The notes below the pieces were generated by a model. The model was not told the DNA's origin and searched no databases. It saw only the letters and a list, made by a program, of their open reading frames with translations. Made by a program: the position numbers and the translations under genes. From Chloroflexota bacterium (GTDB lineage Bacteria > Chloroflexota > UBA11872 > UBA12225 > JAJDUF01), in contig JAJDUF010000016.1 in the NCBI GenBank assembly GCA_022826725.1, positions 743,277 through 807,276 on the forward strand: 64,000 nucleotides of DNA, read 5' to 3'. The number at the start of each line of letters is the position of its first letter. Position 1 is the first letter of the stretch. Below are positions 28,855 to 37,440 of the stretch, piece after piece.

Positions 28855-29985
28855 GTGGGGATAGAGACGGCGCTACAAGCAATTGACCGGGAGACCCTGA
28901 ATCCCCCGGTCCGGAAACTTATCGGCAGCGAAACGGTCACGGTCACCGACTGGCAGGTGGCGCCCCTACCCGCCGAACGACGGAACGTGTTCCGCTTCAC
29001 CGGACATGCTCGCACGGCGGGCAAGACGGTCGCGTGGTCGCTGGTCCTGAAGGTCGTTCGTCGGGAGCGTACCTCGGGGCGGCGAGAGGCACAGGCCAAT
29101 GCCTCTGGACTACTGCATGACCTACCCGGCAGACTTGTAGCAGCGCGCTGTTACGGTGTCGAGGCGCACGGGGATACACTCCGAATCTGGCAGGAAGAGG
29201 TGGTGGACGAAGTGGACCGGCCCTGGCCGTTGGACCGCTATAGCCTGGCTGCTCGTCACCTCGGCCAGCTCAACGGTGCTTATCTGGTCGGTCGTCCCCT
29301 CCCCACGGGGCCGTGGGTGCTACGCGAGTGGATCCGTAGCGAGGTTGCGGAAGAAGAAGCGCTCGATGTCGCACGACCGCCACGTCTCCCGGACCACCCG
29401 CTGTCGTGCCGCGCGTTCCCTGGTCGGAGCGTGGATGACCTACTCCGTTTTTGGGCGGACCGCGAGCTGTTCCTGGCGGCGCTGGATCAACTGCCCAAGA
29501 CCTTCGGCCATCTCGATGCCGCTCCATCGAACGTCGTCTTTGCTCGCCGCGGCCCGTCCGGTGAGGTGCAAACCGTCGCGATTGACTGGTCCCATGCGGG
29601 GGTCGCAGAGATCGGACACGACATTGCGCCGCTGGTCTTCTTTAGCTTCCTGGATGACAGGTTGGACCCAGCGCGGGTAGCGGAGTGGGCAGAGAAGTTG
29701 GACAGACATGTGTTCGCTGGGTACGTGAGTGGATTGCAGGAGGCCGGTTGGCAAGGCGATCCCCGCACCGCACGTTTTGGGTACACCGCGAGCTTGGCGC
29801 TTCGCTATGGGCTTTCCTGTCTCCGCAGACCCCTGAGCTATGGTCTCGATGAGAGCGGACGGGCCTGGGTGGAGCAGGTGCGAGGGCGCCCCATTGGGGA
29901 CGTACTAGACCACTTTGCGGCGGTGCATCGCTTTGTCCTGGACCGCGCCGACGAGGCCCGGGAGCTGCTTGCAGTCGTCCCCTAG
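28855..29985 (+). CDS. Aminoglycoside-phosphotransferase-like kinase
   Basis: 376 residues with a protein-kinase-like fold of the APH/ChoK type. The catalytic loop is FGHLDAAPSNV (H219, D221, N226) and the metal Asp is D244 in AIDWSHAG, replacing the usual IDFGxxG pattern. An N-terminal lobe with SLVLKVVRRE provides the ATP-site Lys. Relatives phosphorylate small molecules or sugars; resistance cannot be inferred. It starts at GTG 28855 with GAGAGGAG nearby. Isolated gene with no obvious partner. Confidence 0.78.
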   Translation: MGIETALQAIDRETLNPPVRKLIGSETVTVTDWQVAPLPAERRNVFRFTGHARTAGKTVAWSLVLKVVRRERTSGRREAQANASGLLHDLPGRLVAARCYGVEAHGDTLRIWQEEVVDEVDRPWPLDRYSLAARHLGQLNGAYLVGRPLPTGPWVLREWIRSEVAEEEALDVARPPRLPDHPLSCRAFPGRSVDDLLRFWADRELFLAALDQLPKTFGHLDAAPSNVVFARRGPSGEVQTVAIDWSHAGVAEIGHDIAPLVFFSFLDDRLDPARVAEWAEKLDRHVFAGYVSGLQEAGWQGDPRTARFGYTASLALRYGLSCLRRPLSYGLDESGRAWVEQVRGRPIGDVLDHFAAVHRFVLDRADEARELLAVVP

Positions 29986-30003
29986 CCCCAGGCCGACGGC
30001 ACG

Positions 30004-30186
30004 TTATTCCCACGGTTCCTGCGCCAGCGTGATCTGTCCGGCTGCGGCTACCGCCTCGGTCTCTGCGTCCGTTTCCGGGAACTCGCGGTACCCGCGCACG
30101 TACCGCTCGATGTCCGCGCGTTCCTGCCTTCCCCGGGGTGTGCTGCGCGGTGGCTCAGTGTGCGGTTCGTCGGGTTGTTCGCACAT
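30004..30186 (-). CDS. Small acidic protein resembling the C-terminal half of RHH antitoxins
   Basis: 60 residues from ATG 30184-30186, preceded on its strand by AGGAGG with a 10-nt spacer. The segment ERYVRGYREFPETDAETEAVAAAG...LAQEPWE matches the toxin-wrapping tail seen in many CopG/MazE-type antitoxins, but the N-terminal ribbon-helix-helix is missing and no toxin ORF is adjacent. It could be a decayed antitoxin or a stand-alone small protein. The good ribosome binding site argues that it is translated. Confidence 0.55.
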   Translation of the reverse strand: MCEQPDEPHTEPPRSTPRGRQERADIERYVRGYREFPETDAETEAVAAAGQITLAQEPWE

Positions 30187-30378
30187 TATCGGTGTGCCTC
30201 CTAGAGCTTGCCGCCGAGAGCGAACCCAAAGGGTGCATCTTGGTGCGCGGCGTGTGTTAGCATCCTGAGCACTATTCTGCCGGCCTCTAGATAAGCGGTA
30301 CCGGGGCCGGCCCACTACAGTTACGGTCTCACGTGCTGTAGCTCTCGGTGTACTACCCCCGACGGAGGAAAAAGACGT

Positions 30379-31194
30379 ATGGATGTGCCGCGGCAATTCC
30401 CTTGGCTCGCGCCGCTTGCCGGCGGAGAGCCGGTGTCGCAACCGCTCGCCGGACAAGTCGCGCTGGTCACGGGCGCCGGGACGGGTATCGGCGCAGCGGC
30501 GGCCCGTGCGCTGGCTCATGCGGGCGCTGGCGTCGGCTTGCTCGGCCGCCGGCCGCAGCCCCTGGAGCAGGTCGCCGCAGAGATCGTGCAGGCTGGCGGG
30601 CAAGGCTGGGCGCTTCCCGCCGACGTAACCAACCTGGCAGCGGTCGAAGCGGCCGTGGCGCGTTGTCAGGCGTTGGGCGCGGGCCGTCTCGACCTGCTCG
30701 TCAATAACGCCGGCATCAACACCAAATATCGGAGCCTCGACAACATTTCGGCCGCCGACTGGTCGCGGGTCGTTGACATCAACCTGAACGGCGCCTATTG
30801 GTGTGTGCGGGCGGTGCTGCCGGTGATGCGCCAGCAGGGTTTCGGCCTGATCGTCAACGTCTCCTCCGGCGCCGGACTCCGTCCATCGCACGTGTCCGGC
30901 GTGGCCTACAGCGCCACCAAGACCGCGCTGGCCTCGCTCAACGGCTCGATCAATCAAGAGGAGCGGCGAAACGGCATTCGTGCCTGCGTGGTCTACCCCG
31001 GCGAGGTGGATACCCCGATGATTGACGATCGGACGGTGGTCCCCTCGGCCGCGGCCCGCGCCACGATGATGCGGCCCGAGGACGTAGCCCAGGCGATTCT
31101 CTTCATCGCCACCATGCCCGCGCGGGTCATTGTCGAGGAGCTTGTCATCCGCCCCACGACCGTCCGTGACCGCAGCAACGAGCTACCGGCGTAG
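30379..31194 (+). CDS. Short-chain dehydrogenase/reductase
   Basis: 271 residues, complete classical SDR, unlike the truncated one at 5664-6407. TGAGTGIG (31-38) binds NAD(P); LDLLVNNAG follows; the catalytic Tyr and Lys are Y177 and K181 in YSATK; the post-Tyr VVYPGEVDTPM is present. Near the C-terminus RPEDVAQAILFIATMPARVIVEELVIRP matches the SDR form without the usual GG tail. GGAGG is 10 nt upstream of ATG. Substrate unknown. Confidence 0.9.
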   Translation: MDVPRQFPWLAPLAGGEPVSQPLAGQVALVTGAGTGIGAAAARALAHAGAGVGLLGRRPQPLEQVAAEIVQAGGQGWALPADVTNLAAVEAAVARCQALGAGRLDLLVNNAGINTKYRSLDNISAADWSRVVDINLNGAYWCVRAVLPVMRQQGFGLIVNVSSGAGLRPSHVSGVAYSATKTALASLNGSINQEERRNGIRACVVYPGEVDTPMIDDRTVVPSAAARATMMRPEDVAQAILFIATMPARVIVEELVIRPTTVRDRSNELPA

Positions 31195-31236
31195 CCAGCA
31201 GCCCTGCTCGGTCGCGCCGCGTGTTGAGCACACCCG

Positions 31237-32706
31237 ATGGCTAGGACGCAGCCCCAGTTCGACATCACCGTCATTGGCGCCGGCTCCGGCGGGCTTGCCG
31301 CTGCCATTACCGGTGCCACGCTCGGCCTGCGAATGGCCCTCGTCGAGCGGGAGCGGCTTGGTGGTGAGTGCCTCTGGACCGGCTGTGTGCCGAGCAAAGC
31401 CCTGTTGCACGCGGCAGGATTGGCCCACGCGGCGCGTGAGGCAGCACGCTGGAACGGCAACGATACCGGTGCGCCGTCGCTCGACTTCCAGGCAGTCATC
31501 CGGCACGTCCAGGCGGCGCGGACGACGATTGAGGCCTCTGAAAACCAGGCAGCCTTGGAGCAGCAAGGCATCACCGTCGTTCGAGGTGCGGCCCGCATCG
31601 CTGCGCCGGGAGTCGTTGCCGTCGGTGCGCGGCGGCTCCGGTCGCGCCATATCGTGATCGCCACCGGCTCGCGACCGACGGTCCCGGCACTGCCTGGACT
31701 GGAGGCCGCCGGCTACCTCACCAATGAGACCGTTTTCGATCAACTCCAAGCGCTACCGGCCCGGTTGGCGATCATCGGCGGCGGTCCCGTCGGCGTCGAG
31801 CTGGCCCAGGCGTTCGCGCGGCTGGGGTCGCGCGTCACGGTGCTCTCGCGCTCCCCACGCCTGCTACCGCGCGAGGAGCCGGAGGTGTCACAGGCGCTCC
31901 AGACCTTCCTGGAGCGCGAGGGTGTTTCCATTCTCAAAGGGGTGACCGCTCAGGAGGTGGCGCCGGCCGCAGTGTCCGGCGGGCACCGGGTCATCTATCG
32001 AACGGCGGATGGCGAGCGCGGCGCGGTCGTGGCCGACCGGATTGTCGTCGCCACCGGGCGCCGTCCCAACGTCGAGGAGCTGGGGCTGACCGAGATCGGC
32101 GGCGCAGTCGGCGCGCACGGCGTTCGCGTGGACGCCTACCTACGGACGACGGTGCCTGGCATCTGGGCCTGTGGTGATGTCAGCAGCCGGTATCGCTTCA
32201 CCCACGTTGCCGAGATCGAGGCGCGCCTCATCATCCGCAACACCATGTTCCCCTGGATCAAGGAAAAGATGAACTACGCAGTTGTGCCGTGGACGATCTT
32301 CACCGCGCCGGAGATTGGGCGCGTTGGTTGCACCGAGCAGGGAGCCACTGAACGTCACGGCAGCAAGGTCACGGTGGAGCACTTCCCCCTCAGCCATACC
32401 GACCGCGCCGTCACCGATGCCGCGACCGACGGCTTCATCAAGCTCGTGTTGCGAGGGCAGCGTATCCTCGGCGCACACATCGTCGGCCCGCGGGCTGGTG
32501 AGCTTATCCAGCAGGTCGCCTTGCTGATGCGGCACAAGCTGCCGGCGAGCGCGCTGGCGATGATCCATACCTATCCTACCTACAGCTACGCCCTGCACCA
32601 GGCCAACGATGCCTATACGATCAACCGGCTGTCCCGCTCGCGGATGCAGCGCCGGTTCTACGCGGCGCTGCGGCTGCTCGCGCGGCGCCTACCCGCACCA
32701 CGCTAG
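31237..32706 (+). CDS. Pyridine nucleotide-disulfide oxidoreductase (Lpd/MerA-like)
   Basis: 489 residues. FAD motif VIGAGSGGLAAA (13-24), redox-active disulfide C45-LWTG-C50 in GGECLWTGCVPSK, NAD(P) motif IIGGGPVGVELA (about 182-193), second FAD contact ATTVPGIWACGDV-like segment (about 302-316), and a C-terminal dimer domain with IHTYPTYS where Lpd has HPHPT-x-SE. The loss of the second His-Glu pattern suggests it is not a typical dihydrolipoamide dehydrogenase; the MerA-like branch of unknown specificity fits better. No mercury genes are adjacent. It is 42 bp after the SDR, same strand, with a DUF3267 gene immediately after. Confidence 0.83.
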   Translation: MARTQPQFDITVIGAGSGGLAAAITGATLGLRMALVERERLGGECLWTGCVPSKALLHAAGLAHAAREAARWNGNDTGAPSLDFQAVIRHVQAARTTIEASENQAALEQQGITVVRGAARIAAPGVVAVGARRLRSRHIVIATGSRPTVPALPGLEAAGYLTNETVFDQLQALPARLAIIGGGPVGVELAQAFARLGSRVTVLSRSPRLLPREEPEVSQALQTFLEREGVSILKGVTAQEVAPAAVSGGHRVIYRTADGERGAVVADRIVVATGRRPNVEELGLTEIGGAVGAHGVRVDAYLRTTVPGIWACGDVSSRYRFTHVAEIEARLIIRNTMFPWIKEKMNYAVVPWTIFTAPEIGRVGCTEQGATERHGSKVTVEHFPLSHTDRAVTDAATDGFIKLVLRGQRILGAHIVGPRAGELIQQVALLMRHKLPASALAMIHTYPTYSYALHQANDAYTINRLSRSRMQRRFYAALRLLARRLPAPR

Positions 32707-32715
32707 GAGGCTGCG

Positions 32716-33300
32716 ATGGCGAAGCCCTTGCCGAGCGACTATGTTGAAGTGGCCAGATGGATGCTCGGTCAAACACCGGTCCGGACCGCGATAGCGATTG
32801 CCGGTCTCACGCTGGTGCTGTTCCTCGCCGCACTGTTCGTTGCCATCGCGTTCGTGGCGATGACGACCGACATGCGAGAACTCGACACGAGCTTCCCCAT
32901 GATGGTCGTTGGCTTGGTGCTGATATTGGCAATCCATGAGCTTACCCACGCCCTGGCCTTCCGTGCGTTCGGCGTCCGTCCGAGGTTCAGAATCAGGCGG
33001 CGCGCCAAGATCGGCACGGTCTTCTACGTGAGCGCCCCCGGGAGCTACCTCCGCCGGGACGAATATCTCGCCGTGGGCCTGGCGCCGCTGGTGTTGCTGA
33101 CGCTGATCCTGCTGTCGGCCGCCGTGCTGATCGCCGTGGGCAGTGCGTTCACCGCTACCTTACTGGCTGCCGTGGCCCTCAACGTGGCGGCGGCAGTAGA
33201 CGATATGTTCATCGCTTACGAGGTGCTGTCCTACCCCGGCGAGACCTACTTCGAGGACACCGGTTACGGCTTCATCGCCTACGCCCGCGCCGGAACGTAG
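32716..33300 (+). CDS. DUF3267 putative membrane zinc metalloprotease
   Basis: 194 residues with about four membrane helices. HELTH at 74-78 lies inside a helix after ILAIHELTHALAFRAFGV, giving a HExxH zinc motif in a membrane context, and a later DDMFIAYEVL supplies possible further ligands. The arrangement matches the DUF3267 family, distantly like M50 intramembrane proteases. AGGAGG precedes ATG 32716, only 9 bp after the Lpd-like gene. No substrate can be inferred. Confidence 0.8.
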   Translation: MAKPLPSDYVEVARWMLGQTPVRTAIAIAGLTLVLFLAALFVAIAFVAMTTDMRELDTSFPMMVVGLVLILAIHELTHALAFRAFGVRPRFRIRRRAKIGTVFYVSAPGSYLRRDEYLAVGLAPLVLLTLILLSAAVLIAVGSAFTATLLAAVALNVAAAVDDMFIAYEVLSYPGETYFEDTGYGFIAYARAGT

Positions 33301-33387
33301 TGTGCCAGGCTGTACCTCACTCCCGGCCTCGCTACTCTGTGCTCTCTGTGTGCTCTGTGGCCCCAAAGCCTTCCGAGAGGAGGCCGG

Positions 33388-34569
33388 TCAGCAGCAGGCC
33401 GCATCTCTCGGCTCGGCGCCGTTACCGGCAGCCCCCGTCTGAGACTTCCGAATGCTGTCGCCGAGCCGGGCCACGCCTTCCATAATGTCGGCTTGGTCAA
33501 TGTAGCCGAAGGCCAGCCGCAGGTAGGCGATGTCGCGGTCCTGCGCGTCGAAGGAGCGGCCCGAGCCGCAAGCGATGCCCTGGCGGGCGACCAGGGTTTG
33601 TAGCTGATCGGTGTCCACGTCGTCCGGCAGCTTGAGCCACTGGAAGAGACCGCCCGTTGGCCGGGTCCAGGAGCAGATGTCGCCCACGCACTCGTCGAGG
33701 GCGCCGTGGAGCGTCATCAGTTTCGACGCCATCAGCGCCTTCACCTCGGCGATATGGCTCCACATGTGCCCTTGCAGGTATTCGGCCACGATCATCGCTG
33801 CCAGCGAGGACGTGCCCCCGTCGCTCCGGTGGGCCAGGAGTTGATCGCGCAGGACCGGCGGAGCAATAAAGTACCCGAGCCGGGCACCGGGACCGAGAAT
33901 CTTCGAGAATGACCCGATGTACAGAACCTGGCCCGGCTCGGCCAGTGCGTAGATCGAGGGCACCTCTGCGCCGCGATAGCGCAGGTCGGCGTAGCAGTCG
34001 TCCTCGACAATCACGACCTCGTGTTTTGCCGCCACCTCCAGCAGCTCGCGCCGGCGCTCGACCGGCAGCGTCGTACCGCTCGGATTCTGGTGGCTGGCGA
34101 TGGTGTAGATAAACTGTGCGGGCGTCCCGGCTTGACGTAGGCGCTGCAGCGCCGTGTCCAGCGCGTCGGTCCGCATCCCCTGCTCGTCCAACGGTATCGA
34201 GACCAGGTCCACCTGATGATGTCGGAAGACGCCCAGGGTGCCGGAGTAGGTGAATTCCTCCACGACGACCGGTGCGCCGGCTTTGGCCCACGCCGCGGCG
34301 ACAAGGTTGATGGGCTGCATCGAGCCATTGCCCAGCACGATGTCGTCAATGCCGACCTCAACGCCGTGGTTCCGATGAAAGCGCTCGCGCGCCACCTCTC
34401 GCAGGCCGGGATAGCCCCAGTTGCCGGGATAGCGGACCAGTGAACTGCCTTCGCGCTCGATCACCCGCGCGGCCGCGACGGCTAAGTCCCGCGATGGAAA
34501 CGTCTTGGGGTCCGGCATACCGGCGCCGAAGTTGAATCTCGGTTCGTCGTCCTTGGCCTGTGTAGCCAT
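33388..34569 (-). CDS. PLP-dependent aminotransferase (MocR-domain/LysN-like, class I)
   Basis: 393 residues from ATG 34567-34569 (GAGAGG 8-9 nt upstream on its strand; the frame extends 18 codons further). Fold-type I: NFGAGMPDPKTFP near the start, ASHQNPSGTTLP, the cofactor-stacking VEDDCYADLRY, the Schiff-base Lys K223 in SFSKILGPGARLGY, and a C-terminal YLRLAFGYI with the carboxylate-binding Arg. It resembles 2-aminoadipate and multi-substrate aminotransferases. There is no DNA-binding MocR domain. The Cys-Cys end (DAACC) is odd but may not be functional. Confidence 0.87.
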   Translation of the reverse strand: MATQAKDDEPRFNFGAGMPDPKTFPSRDLAVAAARVIEREGSSLVRYPGNWGYPGLREVARERFHRNHGVEVGIDDIVLGNGSMQPINLVAAAWAKAGAPVVVEEFTYSGTLGVFRHHQVDLVSIPLDEQGMRTDALDTALQRLRQAGTPAQFIYTIASHQNPSGTTLPVERRRELLEVAAKHEVVIVEDDCYADLRYRGAEVPSIYALAEPGQVLYIGSFSKILGPGARLGYFIAPPVLRDQLLAHRSDGGTSSLAAMIVAEYLQGHMWSHIAEVKALMASKLMTLHGALDECVGDICSWTRPTGGLFQWLKLPDDVDTDQLQTLVARQGIACGSGRSFDAQDRDIAYLRLAFGYIDQADIMEGVARLGDSIRKSQTGAAGNGAEPRDAACC

Positions 34570-34686
34570 TGCTGCTGCCTCTCTCTGCTGGCTGGCGACG
34601 GCATCCAACGCCAAGCGGCACACTCGCCGTGGTGCGGCTCGCTGGAAAGCCGGTCGCTGGCGTCATAGTGTACAGCCTCGCGTACA

Positions 34687-35259
34687 CTACACGTCGAAGA
34701 TTGCTGCCACCGCTACTCGGAACCCCGGCAGCACGTCGTACCCGTCCAAGTAGCCTTCAGATGCTAACTCTACCGGTGACCGATCTGGGCGATACACCGT
34801 CACGGTCCGGCTATCAGGATCAACAATCCAGACGAGGCGCGTACCGGCGGCGAGATAGCCATGGGCCTTGGTGGCCATCTCCCGCGCCGAATTGCTCGGC
34901 AAGCGCACCTCCACCGCCAGGTCGGGAGCACCGCGAAAGAAGCCCCCTTGGGAGCCGGCTGGCACACGGCTTCGCGTGACGAAAGCCACATCGGGACCCA
35001 GCACCCGCTGGCGTACCTCATCGAGCACGAAGCCGGTCTCGGCGGCATACGTGTGACCTAGACGGTGCCGTTGGGCGTGAACATGCACGAGACTGCCAAG
35101 CGACATTGCGACCCTACCGTGATTTGCTCCTGCTGGCGCCATCTCGATTACCTCACCATCCCAGATGTCGTAGCGGCAGGCGTCGTCCAGGGGTAGTTGC
35201 CACTGCTCGAACTCGGCGACGGTCATCCGTCTTGTCCTGGCTACCGTCGTGGCTACCAT
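34687..35259 (-). CDS. Uma2-family (DUF820) putative restriction-endonuclease-like protein
   Basis: 190 residues. MTVAEFEQW near the N-terminus, then YDIWDGEVIEMAP, LGPDVAFV (metal Asp) and DLAVEVRLPS (Glu-x-Val), then KAHGYLAAGTRLVWIVDP and a C-terminal YDVLPGF. This order is the PD-(D/E)xK-like Uma2 fold common as multicopy genes in Cyanobacteria and Chloroflexota. The usual LSPS after AVEV reads RLPS here. The function of the family is not settled. A second member is at 55239-55811. Confidence 0.85.
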   Translation of the reverse strand: MVATTVARTRRMTVAEFEQWQLPLDDACRYDIWDGEVIEMAPAGANHGRVAMSLGSLVHVHAQRHRLGHTYAAETGFVLDEVRQRVLGPDVAFVTRSRVPAGSQGGFFRGAPDLAVEVRLPSNSAREMATKAHGYLAAGTRLVWIVDPDSRTVTVYRPDRSPVELASEGYLDGYDVLPGFRVAVAAIFDV

Positions 35260-35514
35260 CGTCTCTATCCTTAGCCATCCGGCCCACTGCTCATGGCTAC
35301 GCCAAAGCCACGGTGCAAGTCGGTATTCGTTGTCCCCGCAGGGTCAGCATACCACCTGGCCGGCAGAGGGATGCCGATTTGCGTTCCGTCGGGAGCTTGC
35401 CGCCCAACGCCGGGACGGCACCTGCGCCTGTAGCCGCCGCGGTTGCCCGTGGTGGTGACGATAGGTAGGCTCACAACGGCTCTGCGCTATACCAGGGCCG
35501 AAGGAGCGACCACG

Positions 35515-36660
35515 ATGACGGACAAGTTGCGGGTAGGCATCATCGGCAGCGGTGGTATCGCCGAGGGAGCACATGCGCCGGGGTACAAGGCGCTCCCCGA
35601 CGACTGTGAGCTGGTGGCTTGCTGCGATGTGCGACCCGAACGGGCCAAAGCCTTTGCCGAGCGCTTTGACCTGGCACATTGGTATACCGACTACCGTGAG
35701 CTGCTGACCCTCCCCGAGCTTGACGCGGTCTCGATATGCACGCCCCCGTTCATGCACCGCGATGCAACGGTGGCGGCGCTCGACGCCGGCCTGCACGTGC
35801 TGTGCGAGAAGCCGATGGCCATGAACGTCGCGGAAGCGCAGGACATGGTGGCGGCTGCCGGACGCGCCGGCAAGGTCCTCACCATCGGTCATCAGCAGCG
35901 CTTCTCACCGGCGGCGCAGGCGGTCAAGCGGGCGGTGGATGCCGGCGAGCTAGGAAACATCTACTACGCCAAGACGGCCGCCCTCCGCAACCGTGGCGCG
36001 CCTACCTGGGGCGTGTTCCACATCAAGGAGCTTAACGGTGGCGGTCCGCTGATTGACATTGGCGTCCACGCCCTCGACGTGACGATGTGGCTAATGGGCA
36101 GCCCCCGCCCGGTCGCCGTCTTCGGCGCGACCTACATGGCGTTGGCGCATCGGCCGGGCTTGCAGAACCGGATGGGCACGATCAACATCGAAGAATACGA
36201 CGTGGAAGACCTCGCGGCCGCCCTCGTCCGCTTCGACAACGGGGCAACGCTCATGCTGGAGACGAGTTGGCTGCTGCAAATGACCGAGCGCGGCAACGCG
36301 TACACCCAGCTCTTTGGCACCGAGGGCAGCGCGCGCCTCGACCCGTTCCAGATCGTGCGCGACGTGGACGGGGTGCCCGAGGACGTCACCCCGGAGTTGC
36401 CCCCGCCGGCACCCGACCCACCAAAGCAGCCCGCGCCGTCGGCGCCCGCCGCAGAGGATGCCTCCGCCGGTGCAGAGGCCGTTCCTGCCGAGGAAGCGGT
36501 CACGTGGCGCCGGCAGCCGTCCGTTGAGCGCTTTGTGCAGGCGGCGTTGGGCCGGGCCGAGCCGCTGGTGAAACCGGAGGAGACGCTGAATGTGCAGCGC
36601 GTGATGAATGCGCTCTACCAGTCCGCCGAAACCGGCCAGCTCGTCGAGATCACCGACTGA
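35515..36660 (+). CDS. Gfo/Idh/MocA-family oxidoreductase
   Basis: 381 residues from ATG 35515 (AAGGAG 8 nt upstream). N-terminal Rossmann fold with GIIGSGGIAEGAH (8-20), then SICTPPFMHRDATVAAL, and the signature CEKPMAM with E98, K99 and P100. The C-terminal domain has GGGPLIDIGVHALDVTMWLMG with the catalytic Asp and His. Late in the chain is an unusual Pro/Ala-rich insert (about 300-328, starting at LPPPAPDPPK) before RQPSVERFVQAALG. It probably oxidises or reduces a sugar or inositol. Isolated gene. Confidence 0.9.
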   Translation: MTDKLRVGIIGSGGIAEGAHAPGYKALPDDCELVACCDVRPERAKAFAERFDLAHWYTDYRELLTLPELDAVSICTPPFMHRDATVAALDAGLHVLCEKPMAMNVAEAQDMVAAAGRAGKVLTIGHQQRFSPAAQAVKRAVDAGELGNIYYAKTAALRNRGAPTWGVFHIKELNGGGPLIDIGVHALDVTMWLMGSPRPVAVFGATYMALAHRPGLQNRMGTINIEEYDVEDLAAALVRFDNGATLMLETSWLLQMTERGNAYTQLFGTEGSARLDPFQIVRDVDGVPEDVTPELPPPAPDPPKQPAPSAPAAEDASAGAEAVPAEEAVTWRRQPSVERFVQAALGRAEPLVKPEETLNVQRVMNALYQSAETGQLVEITD

Positions 36661-36669
36661 CCTCAGCGA

Positions 36670-37164
36670 CTACCTCGCGTTTGTGGTGCCCGTTGCCGCC
36701 AGCGTATCTTCGATGAGTGCCGGAACACTCTCGGGGAGAGCTTCCTGGCCAACACCGATGTCACGTCCGGCTCTTTCCCGGCAGGCGTGCGCGAGCAAGG
36801 TCACGATCCACTGGTTGAGACTAACCCCCTCGCGCTGGGCCTGATGCATCAAGTGTTCGTGCAGAACCTCCGGCATCTGCACCAGGATATTGCCGCTAGG
36901 GTCCCGTTCCGGGAACGGCGCCGGGATCGGCTCGTCACGCACCAGAGCCGACTCGAACCAGACGCCCATCGCTTCGGGGAGCTGGGCGAGTGCCGCCGCT
37001 TCGGTTTCGGCCGCGGTCCAGCAGCCGGGAAGTTCCGGTATTGCGACGATTACATCACCCTCGGCAGTAGTGCTCATCAGTTTGTAGTAGGGCTGTCGGA
37101 GCAACTCCTGCACTTGGGACTCCATCTCCGGGGGGAGCGGTGCGTATGGATCAGACTTTGCCAT
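36670..37164 (-). CDS. hicB: HicB-type antitoxin, second pair
   Basis: 164 residues from ATG 37162-37164 (GGGAGG 5 nt upstream). The HicB core IVAIPELPGCWTAAETEAAALAQLPEAMGVWFE and the C-terminal ribbon-helix-helix LHEHLMHQAQREGVSLNQWIVTLLAH are clear paralogs of the HicB at 17176-17574; the SLNQW-VTLLA core is identical in spacing. It has an extra 30-residue tail after the RHH. The 5' end overlaps hicA by 14 bp. Confidence 0.85.
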   Translation of the reverse strand: MAKSDPYAPLPPEMESQVQELLRQPYYKLMSTTAEGDVIVAIPELPGCWTAAETEAAALAQLPEAMGVWFESALVRDEPIPAPFPERDPSGNILVQMPEVLHEHLMHQAQREGVSLNQWIVTLLAHACRERAGRDIGVGQEALPESVPALIEDTLAATGTTNAR

Positions 37165-37390
37165 TGTCGCCCTCCCGGCAGAGCTTGAGTGCATTTCGAA
37201 CATATGCCGCCAGCACATGCCCACGGCGGAACGGCACCGGAAACCGCAGGGCACCCCGTCGGAACATATCATGGCTGCCGCGGACTCGTTCTAGCTCCCA
37301 GTCGTAAGCCTCCAGCAGCCGCTGGGGTTCGCGGCAGCGGACTGCGTGCGGTCGTTGGGCAATCCGCTGTCGTAATTGTTTCCGATCCAC
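37151..37390 (-). CDS. hicA: HicA-type mRNA interferase toxin, second pair
   Basis: 79 residues from GTG 37388-37390. Catalytic H40 in RGSHDMF; MDRKQLRQRIAQRP and PVPFRRGHVLAAYVRNALKLC parallel the first HicA. The Gly before the catalytic region in the first copy (AYGWE) is Asp here (AYDWE). Operon order hicA-hicB is the same as at 16949-17574. Confidence 0.83.
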   Translation of the reverse strand: MDRKQLRQRIAQRPHAVRCREPQRLLEAYDWELERVRGSHDMFRRGALRFPVPFRRGHVLAAYVRNALKLCREGDNGKV

Positions 37391-37408
37391 TTCTTTGTAA
37401 TACCATAT

Positions 37409-37421
37409 CGTATCCGATACG
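37409..37421. promoter_or_regulatory. Palindrome upstream of hicA2, candidate operator
   Basis: CGTATC-C-GATACG is a perfect 13-bp dyad 18 bp upstream of the hicA2 GTG, in an AT-richer stretch. It differs in sequence from the operator candidate of pair 1, which would keep the two systems separately regulated. Confidence 0.45.
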
Positions 37422-37440
37422 GTTCCGCTGCCACGTGTCG

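Noticed and set aside
30187..30957. Upstream extension of the minus-strand 60-aa ORF to 317 codons
   Set aside because: The extension runs antisense through the SDR gene and its composition is unlike a protein; the ATG at 30184-30186 has a good ribosome binding site.
30379..31194. Idea that the complete SDR and the truncated SDR at 5664 are recent duplicates
   Set aside because: Their motif surroundings differ throughout, so they are different SDR subfamilies.
33331..33365. CTCTGTG-rich stretch after the DUF3267 gene
   Set aside because: Looks like a common low-complexity dispersed repeat (CTCTGTGCTCTCTGTG); too short and simple to support a function.
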